Assembly (NCBI GenBank): GCA_016808115.1
Contig: JAEQBH010004410.1
Span: 101,189 to 165,188, forward strand
Origin: Tetrastigma voinierianum
Taxonomy: Eukaryota > Streptophyta > Magnoliopsida > Vitales > Vitaceae
DNA length: 64,000 bases
Reading direction: 5' to 3'
Both the position numbers and the translations under genes were made by a program. Positions 39,326 to 50,690 of this stretch are shown here, one piece after another (the first letter of the stretch is position 1; every line of letters starts with the position of its first letter). Below the pieces are notes generated by a model. It did not search any database. It was not told where the DNA came from and saw only the letters and a program-made list of their open reading frames with translations.

Positions 39326-39336
39326 GTACCGGTACC
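39326..39336. promoter_or_regulatory. GTACCGGTACC palindrome in LTR2
   Basis: One full palindrome with several half-sites around it (GTGGTACCTGC at about 39,293 and 39,400). It corresponds to the clusters in LTR1 and LTR3. Confidence 0.4.
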
Positions 39337-40029
39337 ACTCAAACCGTACCAGACCGACCGGGCAAGGGATAAATCGGCACCTGGGTGACTGGCCAAAAGT
39401 GGTACCTGCATTCACTATTTCAGCAAAGACTGCTTTGACATATTTTTGCAACTGTCCCCAGATCAGATAATCGATGTTTAGGGGACCCTAAGAAATGAAT
39501 AATCGGGGTTCAAATAAGGATAGAACTAAGTGAAAAACGTATCGCACTCGCCCCAAGAAAGCCGACCGCCTCTGCAAGCGTACTTAGTGTCTTAACCCAA
39601 GACCTGTTAACAAAATAAATTTGTAATTCACTAAAATTGTTTAACAATTGATTATCCTCTCTAAGAGTGGCGTGAATGTTATCGAATTAGGACGTGATCG
39701 CCCAACCCAGACCGAGATCAGCAGAAGGAAGCTAGATCTCGACAAATGGGCTTGTTCTCCACTGGCCCTTATTTCAAGTATTTTTGTAGTTTAACAAGTA
39801 GCTGAAATGAGTACATGAATGAGTATATGAAATGAGTACGTGAATGTGCTTATGAATGAGTATAAAATGAGTAATGCGAATGAGTATATGAAATAAGTAC
39901 ATAGATCGAAAGTATATCTTTAAAAGATAATACGAAAGTGAATATGGAATTGAAATGCTATTTGAAAACCGAATGAATGTGAATGATGATAAGGACGGGA
40001 TTCATCAAACGTAATCATCATAAATGTGA

Positions 40030-40340
40030 ATTGAATGATATATTGAATGAACCGCCTGACGGGATGCACCAATCGACATCCGTCACGAAGGCACCTCTAA
40101 ATTTTCCAATGTCCCACTTGGCGGAATGCACCAATCGACATTCGTCATGATGGCGTATGGCATTGAAGAAATGTCCCACTTGGTAGGATGCACCAATCGG
40201 CATCCGTCATGATGGCATATGACATTTAAGTGATACCACATGTCGGGGTGCACCAAACGACATTCAGCCATGACGGGAGAGACCGACAAGATACCACATG
40301 CCTGGGGTGCACCCAACCCAGATCCGTCATGATGGAAGAA
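40030..40340 (+). repeat. 60-bp minisatellite in LTR2
   Basis: The word TGCACCAA or TGCACCCAA recurs at 40,065, 40,128, 40,189, 40,249 and 40,308, spaced 59-63 bp. The unit contains GTCCCACTTGG and ATCCGTCATGATGGC. It is private to this LTR. Confidence 0.8.
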
Positions 40341-41200
40341 CGATTGTTAAATGTGTGAGCACATTACCGAATGATAATAAGGGCGCGATTCGTTAAATGG
40401 AATCCGTCAGAAATGTGAATTGAATAGTCAAAGTTGAATAACCAACATTGACGAGTGTAAATGAGATTTTTATGTATATGCTTAAATCTCATAAATTGAA
40501 TTGTCAATTGAATTGATGCATTGAAATTGCATGTTGTGATATGATAAGTGAATTTGTAAAATGAAAGTTAATACAAAGTGAATAGCGTGGAGTATTTGTT
40601 GGGATATAATAGGCATGGTTTAATGTTAAATGTGCATGCCTAGTTAAATTGAATATTGAAATAGAATCGTATAAAACCACTAAGCATGAAAATGTTTAGC
40701 GATAGTTTTTATCTAAGTGCACAGTGCTCAGTAAACAGTGAAAGAAGACAAGATCGTGAAGCGCAGAGTCATAAAGCAAGCTGCGGCGTATAAGTGTATA
40801 CCCCGCCATATGCATATCATTAACATGGATATTTGTAAACAAATAGTCGAAACTCTAAAGAAACGCTTTGTTTCGTATATCATTTTGAAAGGGGCATAGA
40901 ATGCCTTCACCGTAGTGTATTTTATGAAATGTAAATGTTTGTGGGCCTACTATTTGAAAATGCTTTCAAGGCAAATCGAAAAACCTAAAGAGAATTAACA
41001 TAAAGAAAATGTTTTTGACAAGATAATTGAAACGCCTGAGAACCCAGTTCGATCTCTGATCTCGCCATTCTAAGTTCCGCCCTGGGATTCGTCATATTTT
41101 TTTGAAAAAAAGAAAATTTAATAACACGAAAAATAAAAGAAATAAATCGAAGGCCCCTGCTTTTGACTCGCCATTCGAAATGGATCGCTCGGTCGCTACA

Positions 41201-44200
41201 TCCATAATCTTACAAATCCACTGTCTATGATCTAAGAGACTGTACCTAGTTTATAAGGCACGAATTCGCACAAGTTTAGGTTTTCTTTTAGTATTATCAT
41301 GGACCTCAATTTTGGTTGTGAAATACAAAATCTTTTCTAAAAAGAAGTCGGAGAGCTAAGAGGAGAATGACAAGTAATTGTATTTCTTCTTCCCCTGATA
41401 GATAAAAAGGTGAGCTTATGAGCAATTTATTTGCGGCTAATTTCCAAAAGATCTCTTATAAATCAAAGTCTCCAATAAACCATATTAGCAATTTATTGAG
41501 CTAAATTCATGGAATTTTCCTCATATCATGTGTAAATTGTTTCACTCCTCAAGATAATCCATCAACAGAATTTCAGATTTTACTACCAGGTGACAAGGAT
41601 GATGATTTTATCCGTGGTGAAGTTTTACTACATGGGTTGCAATTACATGGGGATTTAGAGGAATGATTGACATTCAAGACAATGCTATCAGATGTGATGT
41701 CAAAGGCAAATGCAAATCCTTCAGGCTCCATAATCTTCAAAATCCACTGTTTTTGATCTAAGGGAATGTACCTGGTTTATAAGGCACGAATTCGAACAAT
41801 TTTAGGCTATCTTTTAGTATAATCATGGACCTCAAATTTTTTTGTGAAATACAAAATCTTTCTTAAAAAGAAGGGGGAGAGCGGAAGAAGGAGAATGACA
41901 AACAATTATATTGCTTCTTCCCTTTTTGGAGAGATAAAAAGATGAGCTATGAGCAATTTATTGAGCTAAATTATAATATTTTCCTCATATATCAGTGTCA
42001 CCAATAAACCATATTAGCAATTTATCGAGGAAAATGCATTTTCCCCATATATAATGTGTAAATTTTTCAATCTCACCATGGTTAAGTACCGTACTCCTCA
42101 GATACTACCAGTGACAAAGTGGATTAAGATTTCACCTGCAGTGAAGTTTTACAACAGGCTGTACTAGGGGATGGGGATTTAGAGGAAGGAATGGTACGCA
42201 TTCACAAAGTTCTCAAATGTGATGTCAAAGGCAAATGCAAAAACTCAGCTCCATAATCTCTAAACTGGCTTGCATCTAAGAGATCGTGTTTAGTTTATAA
42301 GGTACGACTTAAAATAAGTTTAGATATTTCTAGTACTATCATGGACCTCAAGTTTTGGTAAAGGAAATACTAAAACTTTCTAAAGTTAGCGGAGAGGGAA
42401 GAGGAGAATGACAAGGAATTGTGTTGCTTCTTGAGAGATAAAAAGACGGTTATGAAACAATTTATTGAGCTAAATTCTAGTATTTTCCCTTATATACTGA
42501 GTCTCCACAAACCAAATTAGTTAAATTTATTGAGAAAAATTCTTGATTTTTTCTCATTTATCATGTGTAAATTGTTTCACCTAAGCATGGTCGCACTCGC
42601 ACTCGAATGTTACTACTGTGTGACAAGGATGAAGATTTCTATCGTAGAAGTTTTACCTGTGGGTTATTGCAATTTGATGGAGATTTAGAGGAAGGATTGA
42701 CATTCAATACAAAGCTATCAGATGTGATGTCAAAGAAAAATGCAAATCCTTCAGGCTCCATAATCTTCCAAATACACAGTTTCTGATCTAAGAGAATGTA
42801 CCTAGTTTATAAAGCATGAATTTGCAGAAGTTTAGGCTATCTTTTAGTACTATCATGGACCTCAAAACTTTCTAAAATTGAAGGGAGCGTGGAAGAGAAT
42901 GACAAGTAATTGTATTGTATCTCTCTCCACTGAGAGATAAAATAACGAGCTATAAGCAATTTATTGAGCTAAATTCTATCATTTTTCTCATATATCAGAT
43001 TCTCCAAGAAACCATATTATGAATTGAATGAGCTAAATTCTAGCATTTTCCTCATATATCATGTGTAAATTGTTTCACCTCATAATGGTAAAGTAGTGCA
43101 ATTTCGTATGTAGTAACCTGGTGACAAGGATGAAGATTTCGAACGTGGTGAAGTTTTACTACAAGGGTTGTAATTAGATGGGGATTTAGAGGAAGGATTG
43201 ACGTTCAAGACAAAGCTATCAGAAGTGATGTCAGAGGCAAATGCAAATCCTTCAAGCTCCGTAATCTTCCAAATCCATTGTTTATGATCTAAGAGAATGT
43301 ATCTAGTTTATAATGCACGAATTTGAACAAGTTTAGGCTATCTTTTAGTACTATCACGGACTCCCAAATTTCTGATTTAAAATACAAAAATTTCTAAAAA
43401 AGAAGGGGGAGAGAGGAAGAGGGAGAATGACAAACAATTGTTTTGCTTCTTCCCTATTTGGAGAGATAAAAAGACGAGCTATGAGCAATTTATTGAGCTA
43501 AGTTATAGAATTTTCCTCATATATCATGTGTAAATTGTTTCACCTCAACATGGTCAAGCATTGAAATTTCGTACTTTACTACCAAGTGAAAAGGATGAAG
43601 ATTTCATCCGTGATGAAGTTTTACTACATGGGTTGCAATTAGATAGGGATTTAGAGGAATGATTGACACTTACGACAAAGCTATCAGATTTGATGTCAAA
43701 GGCAAGTGCAAATCCTTCAGGCTCTAGAATCTTCCAAATCCATTGTTTTTGATCTAATAGAATGTACCTAGTTTATAAGGTACGAATTCGCACATGTTTA
43801 GGTTACCATTTAGTATTATCATGGACCTCAATTTTTGTTGTGAAATATAATATCTTTCTAAAAAAGATGGGGGAGGGCAGAAGAGGGTGAATGACAAGCA
43901 ATTATATTGCTTCTTCCCTTTTTGGAGAGATGAATACAATAGCTATTAGTAATTTATTGATCTAAATTATAACATTTTCCTCATATATCAGAGTCACCAA
44001 TAAACCATTTTAGCAATTTATTGAGCAAGGTTCCAACATTTTCCTCATATATCATGTCTAAATTGTTTCACCCTTTAGAATGGTCACACTACAATTTCAG
44101 ATGTTACCATTTCAGTGACAAGGTTGAAGATTTAATTTCAGGTGAAGTTATACTATAGGGGTTGCAATTAGATGGGGATTTAGAGGAAGGATTGACATTC

Positions 44201-45120
44201 AAGACAAAGCTATATGATGTGATGTCAAAGGCAAATGCAAATCCTTCAGGCTCCATAATCTTCCAAATCCACTGTTTCTAAACTAAGAGAATGTACCTAG
44301 TTTATAAGGCACGAGTTTGCAAGAGTTTATGCTATCTTTTAGTACTATCATGGACCTCACTTTATAACAAAAATCTTTCTAAAGTTATGGGCATCAAAGA
44401 GCGAGAATTACATGCAATTGTTATTCTTCACCCTCTTGTAGAGAGATAAAATAACGAGGTATGAGCAATTCTTACCATACAAATTCTGGGCATTTCTTCA
44501 TATATCATATTCTCCAATAAACCATATTAGCAGAATTTATTGAGCTTTAAATTTCAGATTTTCTATATATAAAGTGTAAATTGTTTCACTTATTGTTAAT
44601 CATTGTACTTCGTATGTTACCACCACATACAGGACAAGGATGAAGATTTCGGGACAGGTTAAGTTTTACTACAGGTTGCAATTAGATGGGGGATTTGTGA
44701 GGAATGATTGACATTCAAAACAAAAGCCATCATGATGTCAGCGCAATGAAAATACTCAGCTCCACACCCTCCAACCACCATGCTTCTTCAAGAGAATGTA
44801 ATTTAGTTTATATGAAATTTAATTTGCACAAGTTTAGGGCTATCTTTTTAGTACTATCATGGACCTAAATTTTTGTACTGTGGAATGCAAAAAACTTTCT
44901 AATAAAGTAGCGAGAGGAAGAGGGAGAATGAAGAGAAAATGTATTGCTTCTTCCCTTTTTGGAGAGATAAAAAGTCAAGCTATGAGCAATTTATTAAAAT
45001 AATTCTAGCATTTTCCTCATATATCAAAGTCTCCAATAAACCATATTAGCAATTTATTGAGCTAAATTCTAGTATTTTCTTCATATATCAGAGTCTCCAA
45101 TAAACACATCTTCCTCATAT
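41201..45120 (+). repeat. 524-bp satellite array, block 4 (about 7 units)
   Basis: The array resumes in phase after LTR2 at TCCATAATCTTACAAATCC. The variant units at 42,100-43,300 match those at 35,680-36,900 closely, for example AGTAGTGCAATTTCGTATGT at 43,092 and 36,701. The array ends at a T run near 45,125, where the tail segment begins. Confidence 0.9.
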
Positions 45121-45595
45121 GGTCTTTTTTTTTTAAGCACGTACAAGTGCATAATAATTCAATTCCGGAGGAGTTCTTCAAAGAATAAATAACAGCAAAG
45201 AAACAAAAACATAAAACACAAATAGTGATACCACAACACGCTTTTGATTTCCTAGATCCTACACATCAATAGTCTAAATCCCAACTTTTTCATTTATTTT
45301 CGTTTTCCATGTTTTCTCTGCACCTAAACAATTTGGTAAAAATAAAAAATTACCTTCCTTTCAATGTGTTGTTGTAGAATTATTCATATTGAGGCGTTTG
45401 AAGCTTCTTCAAATCTAAGGCCTAAAGTAATTTACAGAGCAAATGAAAATTGAAAGATTTGTACCTTACAAGATCTCAGATGCAAGTTATGGCCCATAGA
45501 GTAAAAGAATAAAAATGCTTAGAAAATCCTACCTTGGACATGAATCAACTAGAAGATCGGGCCTTGGCCGCCATGTTGCTCTGGTTTAAATTGGC
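45121..45595 (+). repeat. Composite repeat, 'tail' segment, copy 2
   Basis: Starts at the T run after the last satellite unit and is homologous to 3,791-4,214. It runs without a break into the next head segment, which shows that head, array and tail are parts of one larger repeated unit. Confidence 0.65.
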
Positions 45596-46261
45596 GATTT
45601 TAATGCATCATATTCTACATTTGTTAAATGTGTTGCTTTTGCGCTATCCGTATTTGTTGAATCATATTCTACGCTTGTTAAATGTTTTGCTGCATCATCT
45701 CCATTTGTTGTTGTTGTTGGTTTTGTTGTTGTTATGGTTGTTGTTATTGTTGTTGTTGTTGTTTTTGTTGTTGTTATGGTTGTTGTTATTGTTGTTGTTG
45801 TTGTTTTTGTTGTTGTTGTTGCAACTATCCTTATTGTTGTTGAATTTCTTGTTGCATTTGCTCCTCACATTCTTGTGTTTCCTTTAGCTTCGATGCAAGA
45901 GCTGCATTTGTCTCTGTTTTTGTTACACCAAATATGAATGTAAAAGTTGAACCAAACATTATTACTTATTGTCACTTGTAGCCATTTAAAATATCACATA
46001 GAATATAGTTTTTCTATTTCAGGTAGACCATAGAAAGCGTAGAAATTAAGCTTATATGTAATGTAGGGATAACATGATTAAGCACCGTTGGTTTGCTCAA
46101 GAACTTCCAAATGGGTTGATGATATCCTTTATTCTATACCCATGCTTTGATGATCAGAAGTATGGCCCTAAACCAAGTAGAAAGCCACCTTGGGAGTCAA
46201 CGCCTTCCCGCCATGATGTGTTTTCTTCTGCTCTCCCATCATACATAGCATTCTTAACCTT
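45596..46261 (+). repeat. Composite repeat, 'head' segment, copy 3, with GTT microsatellite
   Basis: Contains a GTT-rich stretch (about 45,705-45,835) with a near-exact internal duplication of about 48 bp built on GTTGTTATGGTTGTTGTTAT. It continues through the same landmarks as copy 2. A plus-strand frame of 83 residues (46,074-46,325) lies in the less repetitive part; it is not conserved in copy 2, where the sequence is frameshifted, and no family is recognised. Confidence 0.65.
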
Positions 46262-48439
46262 CACCAACAACGACTCTTTTCATGTAAAATTGTTTCACTA
46301 CACTCGCAGAATTTCATCCTCATAATACTAGGTGACAAGGATGAAGATTTACAGGGTGAAGTTTTACACAGGTTGCAATTAGATGGGGACTGGGAGGAAT
46401 ATTGACATTCAAGACAGCTATCATATGTGATGTCAAAGGCAAATGCAAACTTTAGGGCTCCATAATCGCTTCGTATCTAAGTGAATGCACCTAGTTTATA
46501 AGGCATGAATTTGCACAAGTTTAAGCTATCTTTCAGTATTATCAATTTTGGCTGTGAAATACAAAAACATTCTAAAAAAGAAGGGGGGGAGTGGAAGAGG
46601 GAGAGTGACAAGCAATCAGACATTTCTACTTTTTGAGAGATAAAAAGAAGAGCTATGAGTAATTTATCGAGCCACCCTAGTATTTTCCCTCAGATACCGT
46701 AGTTTGTGTAATAAACCATATTAGCAATTTCTTGAGCTAAATTTCGTATTTTCCTTACATATCATGTGTAAATTGTTTCCACCAAAGACGGTAAAGCACT
46801 GCAATTTCGTATGTTACTAACAGGTGACAAGGATGAAGATTTCGACTGTGGTGAAGTTTACTACGGTGGTTGCAATTAGATGTGGATTTAGAGGAAGGAT
46901 TGACATTGAAGACAAAGCTATCATATGTGATGTCAAAGGCAAATGAAAATCCTTCAGCTCAATAATCTTCCAATCCACTGCTTCTCGATATAAGAGAATT
47001 TACCTAGTTTATGAGGCAATTAATTTACACAAGTTTAAGCTATGTTTAGTAATTATCATGGATCTAAATTTTTGTTGTGAAATACAAAACTTTCTAAAAA
47101 GCATGGGAGAGGGAAGAGGGGAGAATGACACACGTAATCAGATGCTTTTCCATTTTGGAGATAAAAAGACGACTCGCTTTAGCAATTTATCGAGCTACAA
47201 ATTCTAGCATTTTCTTTATATATCAGTCTCCAATTAACCATATTTGAGTATTTATTGAACTAAATTCCAACATTTTCCTCTCATATATCATGTGTAAATT
47301 GTTTAACCTCATAATAGTCACACCGTACCTCAGATGTTACTACCAGTGACAAGGGATGAAGATTTGACCGTGGTGAAGTTTTAATACTGGTTGCAATAAG
47401 ATGAGGATTTGTGTGAAGGATCGACATTCAAGACAAAGCTATTGATGTGATGTCAAAGGCAAATGCAAATCCTCGCACTCCATAATCTTCCAAATCCACT
47501 GATTCTGATCTAATAGAATGTACCAAGTTGATAAGAAACGAATTTGCACAAGTTTAGTCTATCTTATAGTACTATCATGGACCTCAATTTTGGTTGTGAA
47601 ATACAAAAACTTTATAAAAAAGAAGGGGGATAGTGGAAGAGGGAGAATGACATGCAATTGTATTGCTTCTTCCATTTTTGGAGAGATAAAAAGACGACTA
47701 TGAGCAATTTATTGAGCTAAATTCCCCAAAGATTTTCCTTATATATCAGTCTCCAATAAACCATATTTGATATTTATTTGAAGCAAATTCCAACATTTTC
47801 CCCTCATATCATAAAATTGTTTAACCTCATAATAGTCAAGCACTGCAATTTCGTATGTTACTACCAGGTCACAAGGATGAAGATTTCGACCGTGGTGAAG
47901 TTTTACTACAAGTGGGTTGCAATAAGATGAGATTTAGTCAAGGGATCGACATTCAAGACAAAGCTATCAGATGTGATGTCAAAGACAAATGCAAATCCTT
48001 CAGACTCCATAATCTTCCAAATCCATTGATTCTGATCTAATAGAATGTACCAAGTTGATAAGGAACGAATTTGCACAAGTTTAGTCTATCTTATAGTACT
48101 TATCACGACCTCAATTTTGTCAGAAATACAAAAACTTTATAAAAAAAGCATGTGGGATATGGAAGAGGGAGAACGACATGCAATTGTATTGCTTCTTCCA
48201 TTTTTGGAGAGATAAAAAGACGACTATGAGCAATTTATTGAGCTAAATTCTAGCATTTTCTTCATATATCAAAGTCTCCAATAAACCATATTAGCAATTT
48301 ATTAAGCTAAATTCCAACATTTTCCTCATATATCATGTGTAACTTGTTTCACCTCAGAATGGTCAAGCACTGCAATTTCGTATGTTACTACCAAGTGACA
48401 AGGATTAAGATTTCTTCCGTGGTGAAGTTTTACTACTGG
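46262..48439 (+). repeat. 524-bp satellite array, block 5 (about 4 units, cut by element B)
   Basis: Two of the units, near 47,300-47,800 and 47,830-48,300, share private words such as GTACCAAGTTGATAAG and so duplicated recently. The last unit is cut after GAAGTTTTACTACTGG by the LTR of element B. Confidence 0.9.
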
Positions 48440-49214
48440 TGACAAGACCCGACCCGGATACCCTCCCAGGATTCCCTGGGTGGTCCCGCCTAGTGAAATT
48501 CCATTGTACAATCCTTAGGGAATACACAATGGGACCCCACCTAAGAAGAAGTAAACACATGCAAAGTGACCAGCCAATACCTCAATTATATAGGAAAAAT
48601 CCACAAATACAGTCCTCACGTCCGACCTAACTTAATGGTAATACAAACTACAAACATACATAATAAGGACTCATAAGAGTTCAATACTAATATCGAGCAT
48701 TCAAGAGTATTTCCGCGAATTTAGGGTACACAAATGAAGATAAATAAGTCCAATAAACAAAGACAGATAGATGGGACAGTACCGCAAACGTAGCGTAAAG
48801 AGCGGTGCTGAATCAAGCATGACAGAAGCCCTACGAACCACTCAGTAAATGTATTTTAAAACAATAAACGGAGATACAAATCTCAGCTGGGAGTCGTACA
48901 ATTTATAAGGAAAATATTGCTTTATTTTCGAACATTTCATCTCTCAAGACCTCATCAGCCCACTCTTTTGTAAGGTTTCCCATTTAGAAACATTTCACAA
49001 AAACCCAACTTTTACCTAAGTCCAACAATATGAAATTCATGTCGGTAATTTTAACCCGACATGATTATTAAGAAAATCATGGCCTGAATTTGTTCATAAC
49101 ATAAAAATTGAGCACAAAGTATATATAGTCATCATGTCGTAAAAATAATAATGAAAATACCATAACCATAAATATTGAAATGGTTATACCTTACTCAGAA
49201 ACCAACATTGTACC

Positions 49215-49430
49215 GTACCATATACCCATCATAAACCGTCGGGTACACCCGACCTCACGACACCGTGGCAACTAATAAACCTTCAAGTAAACCCGACATC
49301 ATGTGGCAACTAATAAACCTTCGGGTAAACCCGACATCACGTGTCAACTAATAAAACTTCGGGTAAACTTGACATCACGTGGCAACTAATAAACCTTCGG
49401 GTAATCCCGACATCACGGCCGTGAAAATAA
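49215..49430. repeat. 38-bp minisatellite in the element B LTR
   Basis: GTGGCAACTAATAAACCTT or a close variant recurs at 49,265, 49,303, 49,341 and 49,379, exactly 38 bp apart. Each unit also has GGGTAAACCCGACATCAC. The regular spacing shows little indel decay since amplification. Confidence 0.85.
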
Positions 49431-50680
49431 TATATAACCGTTTCCCCACTCACATATACTTTTCCAACGATCTAGTATTATAATCGTTTCACAAAATTTT
49501 TTCAAAGTGGTTTAAAACCTCAATCCATGTACCATACGGTTTAAATACCACAACAAATCCATGAACTCATGAAAATTCCAACATTTGAAATGTTGACAAA
49601 AATTCAGCATGAAATGATAACTTGTTTATATAAAAACCTACTGCATTTATGCATAATCAACCATTCGATCAATTGGGTTATATATATAATAATTAACCAC
49701 ACCAGGTCATAATAATACCCCACAGCAGTTAAAACATATAAACCACTCACAGACTACCGATGTTCAGTCTTGCTCCCCTGCAGGCTCGTCTCCAAGCTCA
49801 GCGTGAGTGCCTGTAATATAATAAAAATAACACTTAGGCTCCAATAACTAAACCAAAGACATTGAGACGTCCCAAATGTCTTATAATAATTCTTAGAACT
49901 TTGAAACTATCTAAATTGAACTCCGACATGTCCACCATAATGGCCAGGTCTTATGTAATCTTACTCCAAAATTGGGGCTTTTCACTGTGGAGCTAATTTA
50001 AATTGAACCTTCCACACTTCATAAAAACATCCAATTTCACTAATCCATCTTCTGCTCTCTTGGCCTAACTTGGACCAATCAGTGTTCAATCTCACCAACA
50101 TTCTGTACTACCCTAAATGACCCAAAAATGGAAAACTAACCAAACGACATCCAAAATTCACAAACCATATAATAAATGAAGCCCAAGAGATTCAGGAACA
50201 CATCGTAAGACTTTACCTCGTCCAAAGGCGCTGGTGGTTAAAACTCGATCCAACAACACAAGTAACTTTGTTTTCGTTACGATCTTTCAACCGTGCGGAA
50301 TCGCCAAAAAAGGACCACGGAATGAGTTCATAGGGTCCAAAAATGGGGAAAGTGAGGCTGGGTCGGCCCGAATGGCCGAAAGGCGAAACAAAGCACGACG
50401 CGGCGTCAGCTGCTTCGCGCCGATTCAAGGCTGGCCCGGCGAAGGCGGTTCGCCGTGAAATTTCACAGTCGGGGTCGTCTCACCTTAATCCTCCTCCCTG
50501 GCCAGCGCGTGTGCAAGGTGGGTGGCCGGAGTCGTCTCCCACGGCTGAAACTTGAACGACTTGAAAATGGGTCAAAACGACCCAGTTTGGTGTTCACGGT
50601 CTTGGGGAGTTTCTTCTAGGGTTTTGGAGCTCAAAATGAGTGTTTTGGGGCTAGGGTTGTATTTGGCACGCAAAACTAGG

Positions 50681-50690
50681 TTTATATAGA
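50681..50690 (-). promoter_or_regulatory. Probable TATA box of the element B LTR
   Basis: The minus strand reads CTCTATATAAACC about 305 bp inside the LTR start. This is a canonical plant TATA context, and a U3 of about 300 bp is plausible, with transcription starting some 30 bp further on. Confidence 0.5.

Larger units (their letters stand above)
38444..41200 (+). mobile_element. LTR2, solo LTR with perfect 5-bp target duplication
   Basis: Begins TGTAAAGCCCCAAAAATACC and ends CTCGGTCGCTACA, 2,757 bp. TCCAT flanks it exactly at 38,439-38,443 and 41,201-41,205. The satellite consensus at this point is GGCTCCATAATCTTCC with one TCCAT, so the duplication came from insertion. Inside it shares with LTR1 the ACCCTAGAA start, the AAACCCTAAC word, a GTACCGGTAC palindrome and a GAGTATATGAA repeat. 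No gag-pol is present. Recombination between the two LTRs of a full element is the simplest origin. Confidence 0.9.

Noticed and set aside
45534..45937. Leu- and Val-rich frame of 117 residues resembling a membrane protein
   Set aside because: It is made by GTT/TTG repeats with an internal duplication; the corresponding place in copy 2 does not keep the frame.
46074..46325. 83-residue frame in head copy 3 as a host exon
   Set aside because: The matching DNA in copies 1 and 2 is frameshifted and stops early, so there is no sign of conserved coding.
16930..48439. CRISPR-like array because of regular repeats
   Set aside because: The units are 524 bp with no spacer/repeat division, and the genome is a plant nuclear one.
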